A stretch of 17,681 bases of DNA from Palsa-872 sp036844615 (GTDB lineage Bacteria; Chloroflexota; Dormibacteria; Dormibacterales; Dormibacteraceae): NCBI GenBank assembly GCA_036844615.1, contig DAIUFK010000047.1, forward strand, positions 1-17,681, in the 5' to 3' direction. Positions 7,093 to 14,241 of the stretch are shown piece by piece (position 1 is the first letter of the stretch; each line of letters starts with the position of its first letter). The notes beneath the pieces are model-generated. The model was not told the origin of the DNA. It made no database searches and was given only the letters and a program-made list of their open reading frames with translations. Both the position numbers and the translations under genes were made by a program.

Positions 7093-7544
7093 CCTCCGGC
7101 CACGTCCTGTTCGCCGTCGTCGCGCTGGTGGTGTTTGCCTTGGACCGACTGACCAAGAGCCTGGTGGTGGCCAATGTTCCCTACGGCACCGAGGTCGCCG
7201 CGATCGACCACGTGGTCGCGATCACCAACGTGCACAACTCGGGTGCCGCGTTCGGCTTCGCTCCTGCCGGCGCCACCTTCTTCCTTATCGCGGCGGTCGC
7301 AGTGGCCATCGGCCTTGCGATCTACGTGGCGCGCAACTCCGGCGACCTGCGCGCCGACGCAGTCCTCGGGCTCATCATGGGAGGGACTCTCGGCAACGGC
7401 TACGAGAGGATCTTCAACGGCACGGTGACCGACTTCATCAACGTTCACTTCTGGCCGGTGTTCAACGTCGCGGACTCCGCCATCAGCATCGGGGTAGTCG
7501 CCCTGCTCGCCGGGTACGTCCTACGCAAGCCAGACACCGCCTGA
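7068..7544 (+). CDS. lspA: Lipoprotein signal peptidase (signal peptidase II)
   Basis: LspA is the membrane aspartic protease that removes signal peptides from lipid-modified prolipoproteins. The 158-residue protein has about four hydrophobic segments (12-25, 68-87, 98-108, 134-151) and the family boxes NSGAAFG (57-63), GGTLGNGYERI (105-115), TDF (121-123) and FNVADSAISIG (132-142). The catalytic aspartate pair is D122 and D136; D26 in LDRLTK is also conserved. The usual GNxxDR reads GNGYER here, so the non-catalytic Asp is Glu (E113). The gene starts inside ileS, and the next gene probably starts within its stop codon, so translational coupling on both sides is likely. Confidence 0.95.
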   Translation: MDRPQARLTSGHVLFAVVALVVFALDRLTKSLVVANVPYGTEVAAIDHVVAITNVHNSGAAFGFAPAGATFFLIAAVAVAIGLAIYVARNSGDLRADAVLGLIMGGTLGNGYERIFNGTVTDFINVHFWPVFNVADSAISIGVVALLAGYVLRKPDTA

Positions 7545-8422
7545 TCGCGGCCGCGGCGGCGCCTCGGCTCGATCGCTTCCTCGCCGAGCAGGGGGCTGAC
7601 CTCAGCCGCTCGGCCGCCGCACGCCTCATCAAGGGTCACCTGGTCCTGGTGAATGGCAGAACGGCCGACCCCGCGGATCGCGTGGCGGCAGGCGACGTTG
7701 TCGAGTTCGAGATCCCGGAGGCATACGCAATCGAAGCTTCGGCTGAGCCTATCGAGCTCGATGTCGTTTACGAAGATGAAGACCTCGCGGTCATCAACAA
7801 GCCGGCGGGAATGGTCGTCCACCCGGCGCCTGGTCATTACACCGGAACGCTCGTCAACGCGCTGCTCGGCCGCGGGGGGACGTGGTCCGCGGTCGGTGGC
7901 GCAGCGCGGCCGGGCATCGTCCATCGCCTCGACAAGGGCACGTCAGGCCTGATCGTCGTCGCCCGCAACGACGTGAGCCACAGGGCCCTCTCGGCGCAGC
8001 TCAAAGACCGCACCCTCAGCCGCACGTACACCGCAATCGTGCGTGGCCGTGTGAAGGAGGACGCGGGGGAGCTGGAGGGCCCGATCGGGAGAGATCCAGG
8101 CGAGCGCAAGCGAATGGCGGTGGTGAGCGGAGGCAGGTTCGCACGCACGCGCTACCAGGTGGTCGAGAGAGGGCGCGGGCATACACTCCTGCGCTGTGAC
8201 CTCGACACCGGCCGCACCCACCAGATCCGCGTTCACCTGGCGGCGCTCGGCCATCCGATCGCTGGCGACGCGGAGTATGGAGGCCGCAGGCCAGGCGAGC
8301 CGGAGCGACCGATGCTCCACGCGTGGCGCCTGCGCCTGCTTCACCCGCGGACGAAGGCTGAGATGAGCTTCGAGGTCGCGCCGCCCGCCGACTTCGATGC
8401 GTACTGGGCCTCGGTCAAGTGA
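7541..8422 (+). CDS. RluA/RluD-family 23S rRNA pseudouridine synthase, probable CTG start
   Basis: This enzyme isomerises specific uridines, most likely in 23S rRNA. It has an N-terminal S4 RNA-binding domain (PRLDRFLAEQGADLSRSAAA...LIKGHLVLVNG, about 8-43), then INKPAGMVVHPAPGH, the catalytic VHRLDKGTSGL with nucleophile D131, and the C-terminal GRTHQIRVHLAALGHPIAGD. The first conventional start in this frame is the ATG at 7649, which would delete most of the S4 domain. The frame is open upstream with no ATG, GTG or TTG nearby. The best start is CTG at 7541, whose last two bases are the first two of the lspA TGA (CTGA), giving 293 residues. The gmk GTG overlaps its stop (GTGA). The exact target uridine cannot be read from sequence. 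Confidence 0.9.
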   Translation: MIAAAAAPRLDRFLAEQGADLSRSAAARLIKGHLVLVNGRTADPADRVAAGDVVEFEIPEAYAIEASAEPIELDVVYEDEDLAVINKPAGMVVHPAPGHYTGTLVNALLGRGGTWSAVGGAARPGIVHRLDKGTSGLIVVARNDVSHRALSAQLKDRTLSRTYTAIVRGRVKEDAGELEGPIGRDPGERKRMAVVSGGRFARTRYQVVERGRGHTLLRCDLDTGRTHQIRVHLAALGHPIAGDAEYGGRRPGEPERPMLHAWRLRLLHPRTKAEMSFEVAPPADFDAYWASVK

Positions 8423-8994
8423 CGGAGAGGCGCGGCCTTCTTGTCGTCATGTCGGGACCCTCTGGCGTGGGCAAGGACACGATCATCGAGCGCCTGCTGG
8501 CGCTTGACCCGAAGCTGACCTACTCGGTCTCGTGCACCACCAGGGCGCCACGTCCTGGCGAGGTGGACGGGGTCCACTACATGTTTGTAAGCCGCGAGAA
8601 GTTCGAGGATCTCGTCAAGGAGGATTACTTCCTTGAGCACGCTTCGTACAACGGCAACCTCTACGGCACCCCGGCGAATGCGGTTGAGGCGGCACGAGCC
8701 TCCGGCCAGGACATCCTCCTGAAGATCGAGGTGCAGGGAGCTCAGCTGGTACGCAAGCGCGTGAACGATGGGATCTTCATCTTCATCGCCCCGCCCAACA
8801 CCGAGGAGCTTGCACGTCGCCAGTCGGGCCGGAGCAGCGAGAACCAACAGGACATCACCGAGCGGCTGCGCATCGCGGAGAAGGAGATGACGTACGCGCG
8901 CGATTACGACCACGTAGTAGTCAATGACGACCTCGATCGCGCGGTCTTGGAGGTGGAGGGGATCATCGGCGGCGCGCGCGAGGGCCAGACTTAG
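8419..8994 (+). CDS. gmk: Guanylate kinase
   Basis: Gmk phosphorylates GMP to GDP with ATP in the cytoplasm. The 191-residue protein shows the P-loop GPSGVGKDT (13-21), the GMP-binding SCTTRAPRPGEVDGVHYMFV segment, FLEHASYNGNLYGTP, and the KIEVQGAQLVRK strand, all in family order and at typical length. The P-loop position after GK is Asp instead of the more common Gly or Ser. The GTG start overlaps the previous stop as GTGA, and the N-terminus TERRGLLVVMSGPSG is the expected one. In many Gram-positive relatives rpoZ and coaBC come next; here a 182-base spacer without rpoZ follows. Confidence 0.96.
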   Translation: MTERRGLLVVMSGPSGVGKDTIIERLLALDPKLTYSVSCTTRAPRPGEVDGVHYMFVSREKFEDLVKEDYFLEHASYNGNLYGTPANAVEAARASGQDILLKIEVQGAQLVRKRVNDGIFIFIAPPNTEELARRQSGRSSENQQDITERLRIAEKEMTYARDYDHVVVNDDLDRAVLEVEGIIGGAREGQT

Positions 8995-9176
8995 TCGATG
9001 CCACAAGAGGCCCGCCCGGGGATCCTCATCGTATCTTTGGCGCCCATGCGGCCCATCTGCGTCGTTGCGAACTCCGCTCCTCGCTTACGCATCCACGGAT
9101 GCGCGCGCTCCGGTGCTCGTCCGCGCCTAGCAGCTGGACCACCTGGTCACCAAATCTATCGACGGGGCCCCCGGGC
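8995..9176 (+). other. Spacer between gmk and coaBC with a hairpin; no rpoZ seen
   Basis: I checked the plus-strand frames for the RNA polymerase omega signature (KYALV..AAKRARQ-like) and found none. An open frame at 8998-9186 (MPQEARPGILIV...) has no recognisable motif. The most obvious structure is a palindrome at 88-103 of the 9000s, CGCATCC-AC-GGATGCG (9088-9103). The surrounding stretch (9055-9130) is rich in repeated CTCC/GCTC/TCG blocks that could form a longer imperfect hairpin. Confidence 0.5.
9088..9103. repeat. Perfect 16-base inverted repeat in the gmk-coaBC spacer
   Basis: CGCATCCACGGATGCG has perfect 7-base arms around AC. As RNA it would form a six-pair stem with a CACG tetraloop. 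There is no following T-run, so it does not look like an intrinsic terminator. Confidence 0.6.
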
Positions 9177-10409
9177 GTGCCTCTAGACGCAACTCCGATC
9201 CCTGACGAGCTGCGCGGGATGCGCATCGCCCTGCTGGTCGCCGGAGGGATCGCTGCCTACAAGCTTGTCGACCTTGCCTCGGCGCTGACGCAGGCTGGAA
9301 CCCAGGTGCGCGTTGCGATGACTCATTCAGCCACTCGGTTTGTCGGCGCGCCTTCCTTCCAGGGCGTCACAGGCAACCCTGTGCTCACAGGGCTGTGGGC
9401 GGCGGGTGGCGCGCCCGAGCCTCACGTGTTTCTCGGGGACTGGGCTCAGCTTGTGCTTGTGGCACCCGCAACGGCCAACGTCATTGCAAGGATCGCGCAC
9501 GGCCAATCGGATGACGTTGTGACCGCAACGGTCCTTGCCGCGCGCTGCCCCGTCGTCGTGGCGCCTGCCATGAACGACGCGATGTGGTCGAAGCCGGCGG
9601 TCCAGGAGAACGTCGCGAGCCTGCGCTCGCGAGCCATCACGCTGGTCGAGCCCGAGGCAGGGCACCTCGCCAGTGGGCATGTCGGCACCGGCAGGCTGGC
9701 AGGCGCAAGCCAACTTCTAAAGGCGATGGCGGACGCCGCGCGGTCGCGCTACGACATGGCGGGGCGGCTCGTTGTCGTCACGGCAGGCGGCACGCGGGAG
9801 CCGATCGACCCGGTTCGCTTTATCAGCAACTACTCGAGCGGCAAGATGGGTTTTGCGGTAGCCTCGGCAGCCGCCGAGCGCGGAGCGCATGTCGTCCTGG
9901 TGACCACTGCCACCCATCCGTCCCACCATGGAATCGAGGTGGTGCAGGTCGAGACTGCAGACGAGATGCTCGCGGCGCTGAGGGCTCGGCTTGGGGGCGC
10001 CGATCTGCTGGTGATGGCGGCGGCGGTTGCCGACTTTCGCCCGGCCAAGGTTGAAGGCAAGAAGATCCGCCGCGAGGAAACCAAGCGCCTTGACCTTGAC
10101 CTCGAACCTATCCCTGACCTGCTGGCGACCCTCGGTGCTGAGAAGGAGACCGCCGGAATATTTCGCGTCGGCTTCGCGGCTGAAGGTTCGGACCTCGATG
10201 CCAAGGGCCTGGACAAGATGAAGAGGAAGGGGCTGCAGGCGATTGTCGCCAACGACATCTCCCGTAAGGACGCGGGGTTCGGCAGCGACTACAACGCAGG
10301 CGTTGTCCTTTTCGCTGACGGCACCCGGCAGGAGATCGAGCGCGTAACCAAGCGCGAGATGGCCGATCGGATCCTGGACCTGGTCGGTCCCCGACTGCGT
10401 AAGCGGTAG
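9177..10409 (+). CDS. coaBC: Bifunctional phosphopantothenoylcysteine decarboxylase / phosphopantothenate-cysteine ligase
   Basis: CoaBC carries out two steps of coenzyme A synthesis: joining cysteine to 4'-phosphopantothenate (CoaB) and decarboxylating the product with FMN (CoaC). The CoaC half has GGIAAYKLVDLASAL, the catalytic-His segment PHVFLGDWAQLVLVAPATAN (His 83 from this start) and APAMNDAMW. The CoaB half has GGTREPIDPVRFISNYSSGK, then AAAVADFRPAK and EGKKIRREE, and the C-terminal ANDISRKDAGFGSDYN. I chose GTG at 9177, giving 410 residues with a short PLDATPIPDELRG leader before MRIALLVAGG. ATG 9219 would begin right at the first strand, and ATG 9099 adds 26 residues of unsupported sequence. 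priA follows four bases after the stop. Confidence 0.93.
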   Translation: MPLDATPIPDELRGMRIALLVAGGIAAYKLVDLASALTQAGTQVRVAMTHSATRFVGAPSFQGVTGNPVLTGLWAAGGAPEPHVFLGDWAQLVLVAPATANVIARIAHGQSDDVVTATVLAARCPVVVAPAMNDAMWSKPAVQENVASLRSRAITLVEPEAGHLASGHVGTGRLAGASQLLKAMADAARSRYDMAGRLVVVTAGGTREPIDPVRFISNYSSGKMGFAVASAAAERGAHVVLVTTATHPSHHGIEVVQVETADEMLAALRARLGGADLLVMAAAVADFRPAKVEGKKIRREETKRLDLDLEPIPDLLATLGAEKETAGIFRVGFAAEGSDLDAKGLDKMKRKGLQAIVANDISRKDAGFGSDYNAGVVLFADGTRQEIERVTKREMADRILDLVGPRLRKR

Positions 10410-10413
10410 GAAG

Positions 10414-12393
10414 GTGCTCTACGCGGAGGTCGCGGTCGAGGCGGGGCGCTCGCTCGATCGGGAGACATACAGCTACCAGGTGCCGGACGGCATGGACGTC
10501 GTGCCGGGGCACCGGGTCACCGTGCCGTTCGGGCGCCGCGCCAGCTATGGCTTCGTGGTCTCGGTGGGAACCGAGGACCCGGGGGTCGAGACGAAGCCGA
10601 TCACCACTGTCGGCGGCGATCCGCTGCTGCTGCCCCACCAGGTCGCGCTGGCGCGCCTCGTCGCCGACCACTACTGGGTGCCGCTCATCGAGTGCCTGCG
10701 CGCGATGCTGCCACCTCGCATCCGCAAGACAGCGTCCAGCGGTTCAGGACCATCCAGCCGCCAGCGGCGGCACAGCCGCCTTCTCGAGCTGGCCAACATG
10801 GTCACGGTCCCTGCGATCGCTCCGGAGCTCACAGCGGAGCAGTCGGCTGCGCTCGAAGTGGTCGGAAGCAACCAGCTGACCCTGCTGCATGGCGTGATCG
10901 CCAGCGGCAAGACGGAGGTGTATTTGGCGGCGGCGCAACAGGCTTTGGCCGGCGGCCTTCGCGTGCTTCTGCTCGTGCCTGACATCTCGCTGACGCCGCA
11001 GCTGGTCGAGCGGGTGCGGACCCGACTCAAGGCGCCGATCGCGATCCTTCACAGCCAGCTCACCGAGCTGGAGAGGGCGCAGCAGTGGTGGAGGACTCGC
11101 CGGGGCGAGGCCGATGTCGTCCTTGGCAGCAGGTCTGCAGTGTTCGCGCCGATCCCACGCCTTGGCCTGATCTGCCTCGACGAAGAGGGAACCGCGTCCT
11201 ACAAGCAGGACCGCACGCCTAGATATGAGACGGGTTGGGTGGCGCGCCGGCTCGCGGGCCTTACCGGCGCGCGCCTGGTCGCCGGGTCTGCAACCCCAAG
11301 CGTCGTCACCTACCACGACGCGACTCGCGGCGAGCTGGCGCTCGCGAAGCTGACCAGGCGCGTCCGGGGGCACGACGCCGAGGTCGAGCTTGTCGATATG
11401 CGCGACGAGGCGGCGGCAGGCAACAGGCAGCCGCTCTCGCGGCGCCTGCTCGAGGTCGTGAACCGGACCCTTGAGAACGAGGAGCAGGTGATCCTCTACC
11501 TCAACCGTCGGGGGATGAGCACCTTCGTTCTTTGCCGCGACTGCGGGCGTTCAGTGCAGTGCCTCGGTTGCTCGGTGGCGCTCGTGCAACATGCCGAAAT
11601 CGATGGTCTGGTTTGTCACTACTGCGGCTACTCGCGAGCGATGCCGTCGGTATGCGATCACTGCGGCAGCAGGAACATCCGGGGGTTGGGGATGGGCACG
11701 CAACGCCTCGAGAGCATGGTCAAGAAGCTGTGGCCTCGCGCGCGCGTTCTGCGGCTTGACAGCGATGCGGCAAAGGGACCAGATTCCTACTTCGACATCT
11801 GGGAGGCGTTCAGCGAGCGGCGGGCCGACATCCTGGTGGGGACACAGATGGTGACCCGCGGCCTCGACCTGCCGGCGGTGACGTGTGTCGGCGTCGTCGA
11901 CGCCGACTTACCGCTGCACTTTCCTGACTATCGGTCTGCCGAGAACACCTTCGCGCTTGTCGTGCAGGTGGCGGGGCGGGCGGGCCGCGACGGCCGCGAG
12001 GCCAGGGTGGTCGTGCAGACGAGCAATCCCGAGCACTACAGCCTACGATGCGCGGCGGCAGCCGATTACGAAGGGTTCTATGCCGCCGAGCTGCCTTCGC
12101 GAAAAGCGTTCACGTTCCCGCCGTTCGCCGAGCTTGCAGTGCTCACGCGCACCGACGCGGACGACGCGCGCGCCGCGGCTGTCGCTCGAGAGGCGGCCGA
12201 GGAGCTGGCCAGCGGGCTGTTGCGCGAGGGCATCGAGGGGATTCGCGTGATGGGGCCGTCGCCCGCATTCATTCACCGCCTGCGCGGCGAGTACCGTTGG
12301 CAGGTGACGTTGAAAGGAGATGGCCTCGAGCGCGCGCGCCACCTGGCCCCGAGGGGTCGAGGCTGGAGCTATGACGTCGATCCGGTGACCTGA
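10414..12393 (+). CDS. priA: Replication restart helicase-like protein PriA with an altered DEEH box
   Basis: PriA recognises stalled forks and reloads the replisome. The 659-residue protein has an N-terminal 3'-end binding domain (VPFGRR motif near 30), a Walker A region HGVIASGKTEVYL (G160-T167), GSATPS (motif III), eight zinc-binding cysteines in CRDC, CLGC, CHYC and CDHC pairs (from C374), VGTQMVTRGLDLPAVT and QVAGRAGR (motif VI). Two marks differ from the family: the P-loop is GVIASGKT rather than GVTGSGKT, and Walker B is LDEEG (D256-G259) rather than DEEH. GKT and DEE remain, so ATP binding is possible but coupling may be weak; actinobacterial PriA proteins are also often degenerate. 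The start is GTG with AGGAAG just before it. The stop overlaps the next ATG (TGATG). Confidence 0.94.
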   Translation: MLYAEVAVEAGRSLDRETYSYQVPDGMDVVPGHRVTVPFGRRASYGFVVSVGTEDPGVETKPITTVGGDPLLLPHQVALARLVADHYWVPLIECLRAMLPPRIRKTASSGSGPSSRQRRHSRLLELANMVTVPAIAPELTAEQSAALEVVGSNQLTLLHGVIASGKTEVYLAAAQQALAGGLRVLLLVPDISLTPQLVERVRTRLKAPIAILHSQLTELERAQQWWRTRRGEADVVLGSRSAVFAPIPRLGLICLDEEGTASYKQDRTPRYETGWVARRLAGLTGARLVAGSATPSVVTYHDATRGELALAKLTRRVRGHDAEVELVDMRDEAAAGNRQPLSRRLLEVVNRTLENEEQVILYLNRRGMSTFVLCRDCGRSVQCLGCSVALVQHAEIDGLVCHYCGYSRAMPSVCDHCGSRNIRGLGMGTQRLESMVKKLWPRARVLRLDSDAAKGPDSYFDIWEAFSERRADILVGTQMVTRGLDLPAVTCVGVVDADLPLHFPDYRSAENTFALVVQVAGRAGRDGREARVVVQTSNPEHYSLRCAAAADYEGFYAAELPSRKAFTFPPFAELAVLTRTDADDARAAAVAREAAEELASGLLREGIEGIRVMGPSPAFIHRLRGEYRWQVTLKGDGLERARHLAPRGRGWSYDVDPVT

Positions 12394-12842
12394 TGAGCGG
12401 GTTGCGATCGGTTGAGGAGAGGAAGGCGGACGTGCTGGCTGCACTGGAAGCGCAGTGTGACCTGTGGCTGGCGACCGCCGACTCAGCGGGCCGGCCTCAT
12501 CTCATCGCGGTCTCGGCCTGGTGGAATGGAACCGACCTGGTCGTGGCGACGACAGGCGCCAGTCGCACTGCAGCGAACCTCGCTGCCGGCGGCAGCGTGA
12601 GGCTTGCCGCAGGGACTCCCGCCGACGCGATCATGATCGACGCGACGCTCGCGGACCGGGTGGGTGCCGCCAAAGCACCCGAGGTCGCGCAGGGCTTCTC
12701 CAGGGCGGTCGGTTGGGACCCCAGGGAGGTCGGGCCAGGATGGGAATTCTTCAGGTTGCGCCCAACCCGGATCCAGGCTCATCGCGGCTACGACGAGCTC
12801 GAGGGCAGGGACTTGATGCGTAACTCGCGCTGGCTGGCATAG
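12393..12842 (+). CDS. Pyridoxamine 5'-phosphate oxidase-like flavin split-barrel protein
   Basis: A 149-residue protein of the PNPOx-like split-barrel fold, which binds FMN or F420 and covers oxidases, reductases and haem-related proteins. Visible marks are CDLWLATADSAGRPHLIAVS (22-41), WWNGTDLVVATTGASRTAANL (43-63, with the Ser-Arg-x-x-x-Asn-Leu cofactor-phosphate pattern) and a C-terminal FFRLRPTRIQAHRG strand. The length fits the small PPOX-class family. The substrate and the choice between FMN and F420 cannot be told from this sequence. Its ATG overlaps the priA stop (TGATG), so it is translated from the same mRNA. It is an unusual guest in an otherwise standard priA-def-fmt order. A weak hairpin follows, then the def promoter. 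Confidence 0.8.
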   Translation: MSGLRSVEERKADVLAALEAQCDLWLATADSAGRPHLIAVSAWWNGTDLVVATTGASRTAANLAAGGSVRLAAGTPADAIMIDATLADRVGAAKAPEVAQGFSRAVGWDPREVGPGWEFFRLRPTRIQAHRGYDELEGRDLMRNSRWLA

Positions 12843-12845
12843 GCC

Positions 12846-12861
12846 AGGGCGGAGATGCCCT
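12846..12861 (+). terminator. Weak hairpin after the split-barrel gene
   Basis: AGGGC-GGAGAT-GCCCT begins four bases after the TAG and just before the def promoter. The stem is only five pairs and no T-run follows, so it may reduce readthrough but is not a strong intrinsic terminator. Confidence 0.3.
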
Positions 12862-12868
12862 AGCGAGG

Positions 12869-12896
12869 TTGGGTTTGAGGGGATCGCGGGTAAAAT
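12869..12896 (+). promoter_or_regulatory. Leaderless promoter of def-fmt-smpB
   Basis: TTGGGT (12869-12874), a 16-base spacer and TAAAAT (12891-12896) precede the GTG of def by seven bases, so transcription should begin at or next to the start codon. There is no Shine-Dalgarno sequence, in agreement with a leaderless mRNA. This splits the long housekeeping run into two transcription units. Confidence 0.65.
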
Positions 12897-12903
12897 TGAT
12901 CTC

Positions 12904-13416
12904 GTGGTCCGTCCCATCCTCACTTTTGAGCACCCTGCGCTTCGCCAGAAGGCGAAGAAGGTGGCGCGCGTCGACCCGTCGATCCAGCGCTTGATCGACG
13001 ACCTCGTCGAGACAATGCTCGACGCCCCTGGAGCCGGCTTGGCCGCGCCCCAAATCGGTGTGGGGCTGCGCGTGTGCGTGGTCAAGGGCGACGACAACCA
13101 GATCTGGAGCCTGGTCAATCCCGAGCTGGTCAAGCACGATGGGGTACAGGTCGGCTACGAGGGTTGCTTGAGCTACCCCGGATGGGTCGGCGAGGTCGCG
13201 CGGCACGAGACAGTGGTCGTCAAGGGACGCAACCGGCACGGCAAGGAAGTGCGGATCAAGACGAGTGGGTTCACCGCGCGGGCCTTCCAGCACGAGCTCG
13301 ACCACCTCGACGGCGTGCTTTTCATCGACAGGCTGACCGATCTCGACACCCTGCAGCGCGTCGAGGATCTGGAGGCGGAGGAAAAGGAGGCCGCTGTCGC
13401 GGCAGCGGCAGGCTAA
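12904..13416 (+). CDS. def: Peptide deformylase
   Basis: Def removes the formyl group from the N-terminal methionine of new proteins. The 170-residue protein carries all three family boxes: GAGLAAPQI (43-51), EGCLS (86-90, metal ligand C88) and HELDH (130-134, two metal-binding His and the catalytic Glu). The GTG start at 12904 gives MVRPILTFEHPALR, the expected N-terminus, and lies seven bases after a TAAAAT -10, pointing to leaderless translation. The C-terminus ends in a Glu/Ala-rich tail beyond the core. fmt, which adds the formyl group that Def removes, begins almost at once in the same reading frame. Confidence 0.96.
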   Translation: MVRPILTFEHPALRQKAKKVARVDPSIQRLIDDLVETMLDAPGAGLAAPQIGVGLRVCVVKGDDNQIWSLVNPELVKHDGVQVGYEGCLSYPGWVGEVARHETVVVKGRNRHGKEVRIKTSGFTARAFQHELDHLDGVLFIDRLTDLDTLQRVEDLEAEEKEAAVAAAAG

Positions 13417-13419
13417 GTC

Positions 13420-14241
13420 CTGAAGGTCGTCTTCGCGGGCACTGCAGCGTTTGCCGTGCCCTCTCTGCAAGCTCTTCACGAGGCCGGCCACGACGTACGG
13501 CTCGTCATCACTCAGCCTGATCGGCCTGCCCGCAGGGGGTTGACCTTGACCGCGTCGCCTGTAAAGGTGGCTGCGCAGCGGCTGGGGTTCGACTTCTATC
13601 AGCCGGAGAAGATCGGCGATCGCCAGGTGGTGGAGGTGCTTCGCCGGGTTGCGCCTGACGTGTTGGTGGTCGTCGCCTACGGGCAGATCATCCCCAAGTC
13701 GATCCTTTCCATTCCAAGGCATGGGGCGATCAACGTGCACGCGTCGCTGCTGCCCAGGCATCGGGGGGCGGCGCCGATCGCCTACGCAATCCTCGCGGGG
13801 GATGAGGAGACAGGCGTCACGATCATGCGGATGGACGAGAAGCTCGACCACGGCCCGATCCTGGCTTCGCGGAGGACGGCGATTGGGGAGAGGGAGGACG
13901 CTCCTTCGCTGACGGCGCGCCTGGCTGAGATCGGCGCACAGCTCCTCGTCGAGACGCTGGGGCGCCTGGACGAGATCGAGGGAGTCGAGCAGGATGAGGA
14001 GGCGGCCACCATCGCGCCGAGGCTTCACAAGGAAGATGGAGAGCTCGAATGGGATCGGGGCGCGGTGGAGATTGATCGGAGGGTGCGCGCCTTGCAGCTG
14101 TGGCCCGGGGTGACGCTGCCAACGAAGCGGGGGAGGGTGAAAGTGCTGAGCGGCCACGTCGAGGGCGAAAGCTATGTGCCCGACCTGGTTCAGCTGCCTG
14201 GGAAGCGGCCTGCTCCCGCGAAGCAGGTGCTTGATGCCTGA
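13420..14241 (+). CDS. fmt: Methionyl-tRNA formyltransferase, probable CTG start and short C-terminal domain
   Basis: Fmt formylates initiator Met-tRNA with 10-formyl-tetrahydrofolate. The reading frame opens right after the in-frame def stop at 13414-13416, and the family N-terminus KVVFAGTAAFAVPSLQALHEAG begins immediately after CTG at 13420. The first conventional start, GTG 13456, would remove the essential first strand, so CTG is the best start (273 residues). The catalytic triad is present: N105 and H107 in INVHASLLPRHRGAAPI, and D143 in MDEKLDHGPIL. The family usually has about 310 residues. Here the C-terminal barrel is short: after LWPGVTLPTKRGRVKVLSG it jumps to VQLPGKRPAPAKQVLDA, so roughly 35-40 residues of the usual tRNA-binding domain are absent. 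The stop overlaps the smpB start by eight bases. Confidence 0.9.
   Translation: MKVVFAGTAAFAVPSLQALHEAGHDVRLVITQPDRPARRGLTLTASPVKVAAQRLGFDFYQPEKIGDRQVVEVLRRVAPDVLVVVAYGQIIPKSILSIPRHGAINVHASLLPRHRGAAPIAYAILAGDEETGVTIMRMDEKLDHGPILASRRTAIGEREDAPSLTARLAEIGAQLLVETLGRLDEIEGVEQDEEAATIAPRLHKEDGELEWDRGAVEIDRRVRALQLWPGVTLPTKRGRVKVLSGHVEGESYVPDLVQLPGKRPAPAKQVLDA

Noticed and set aside
8998..9186. 62-residue frame between gmk and coaBC as a divergent rpoZ
   Set aside because: It lacks any omega-like motif and overlaps the chosen coaBC start region. It is better read as noncoding spacer.
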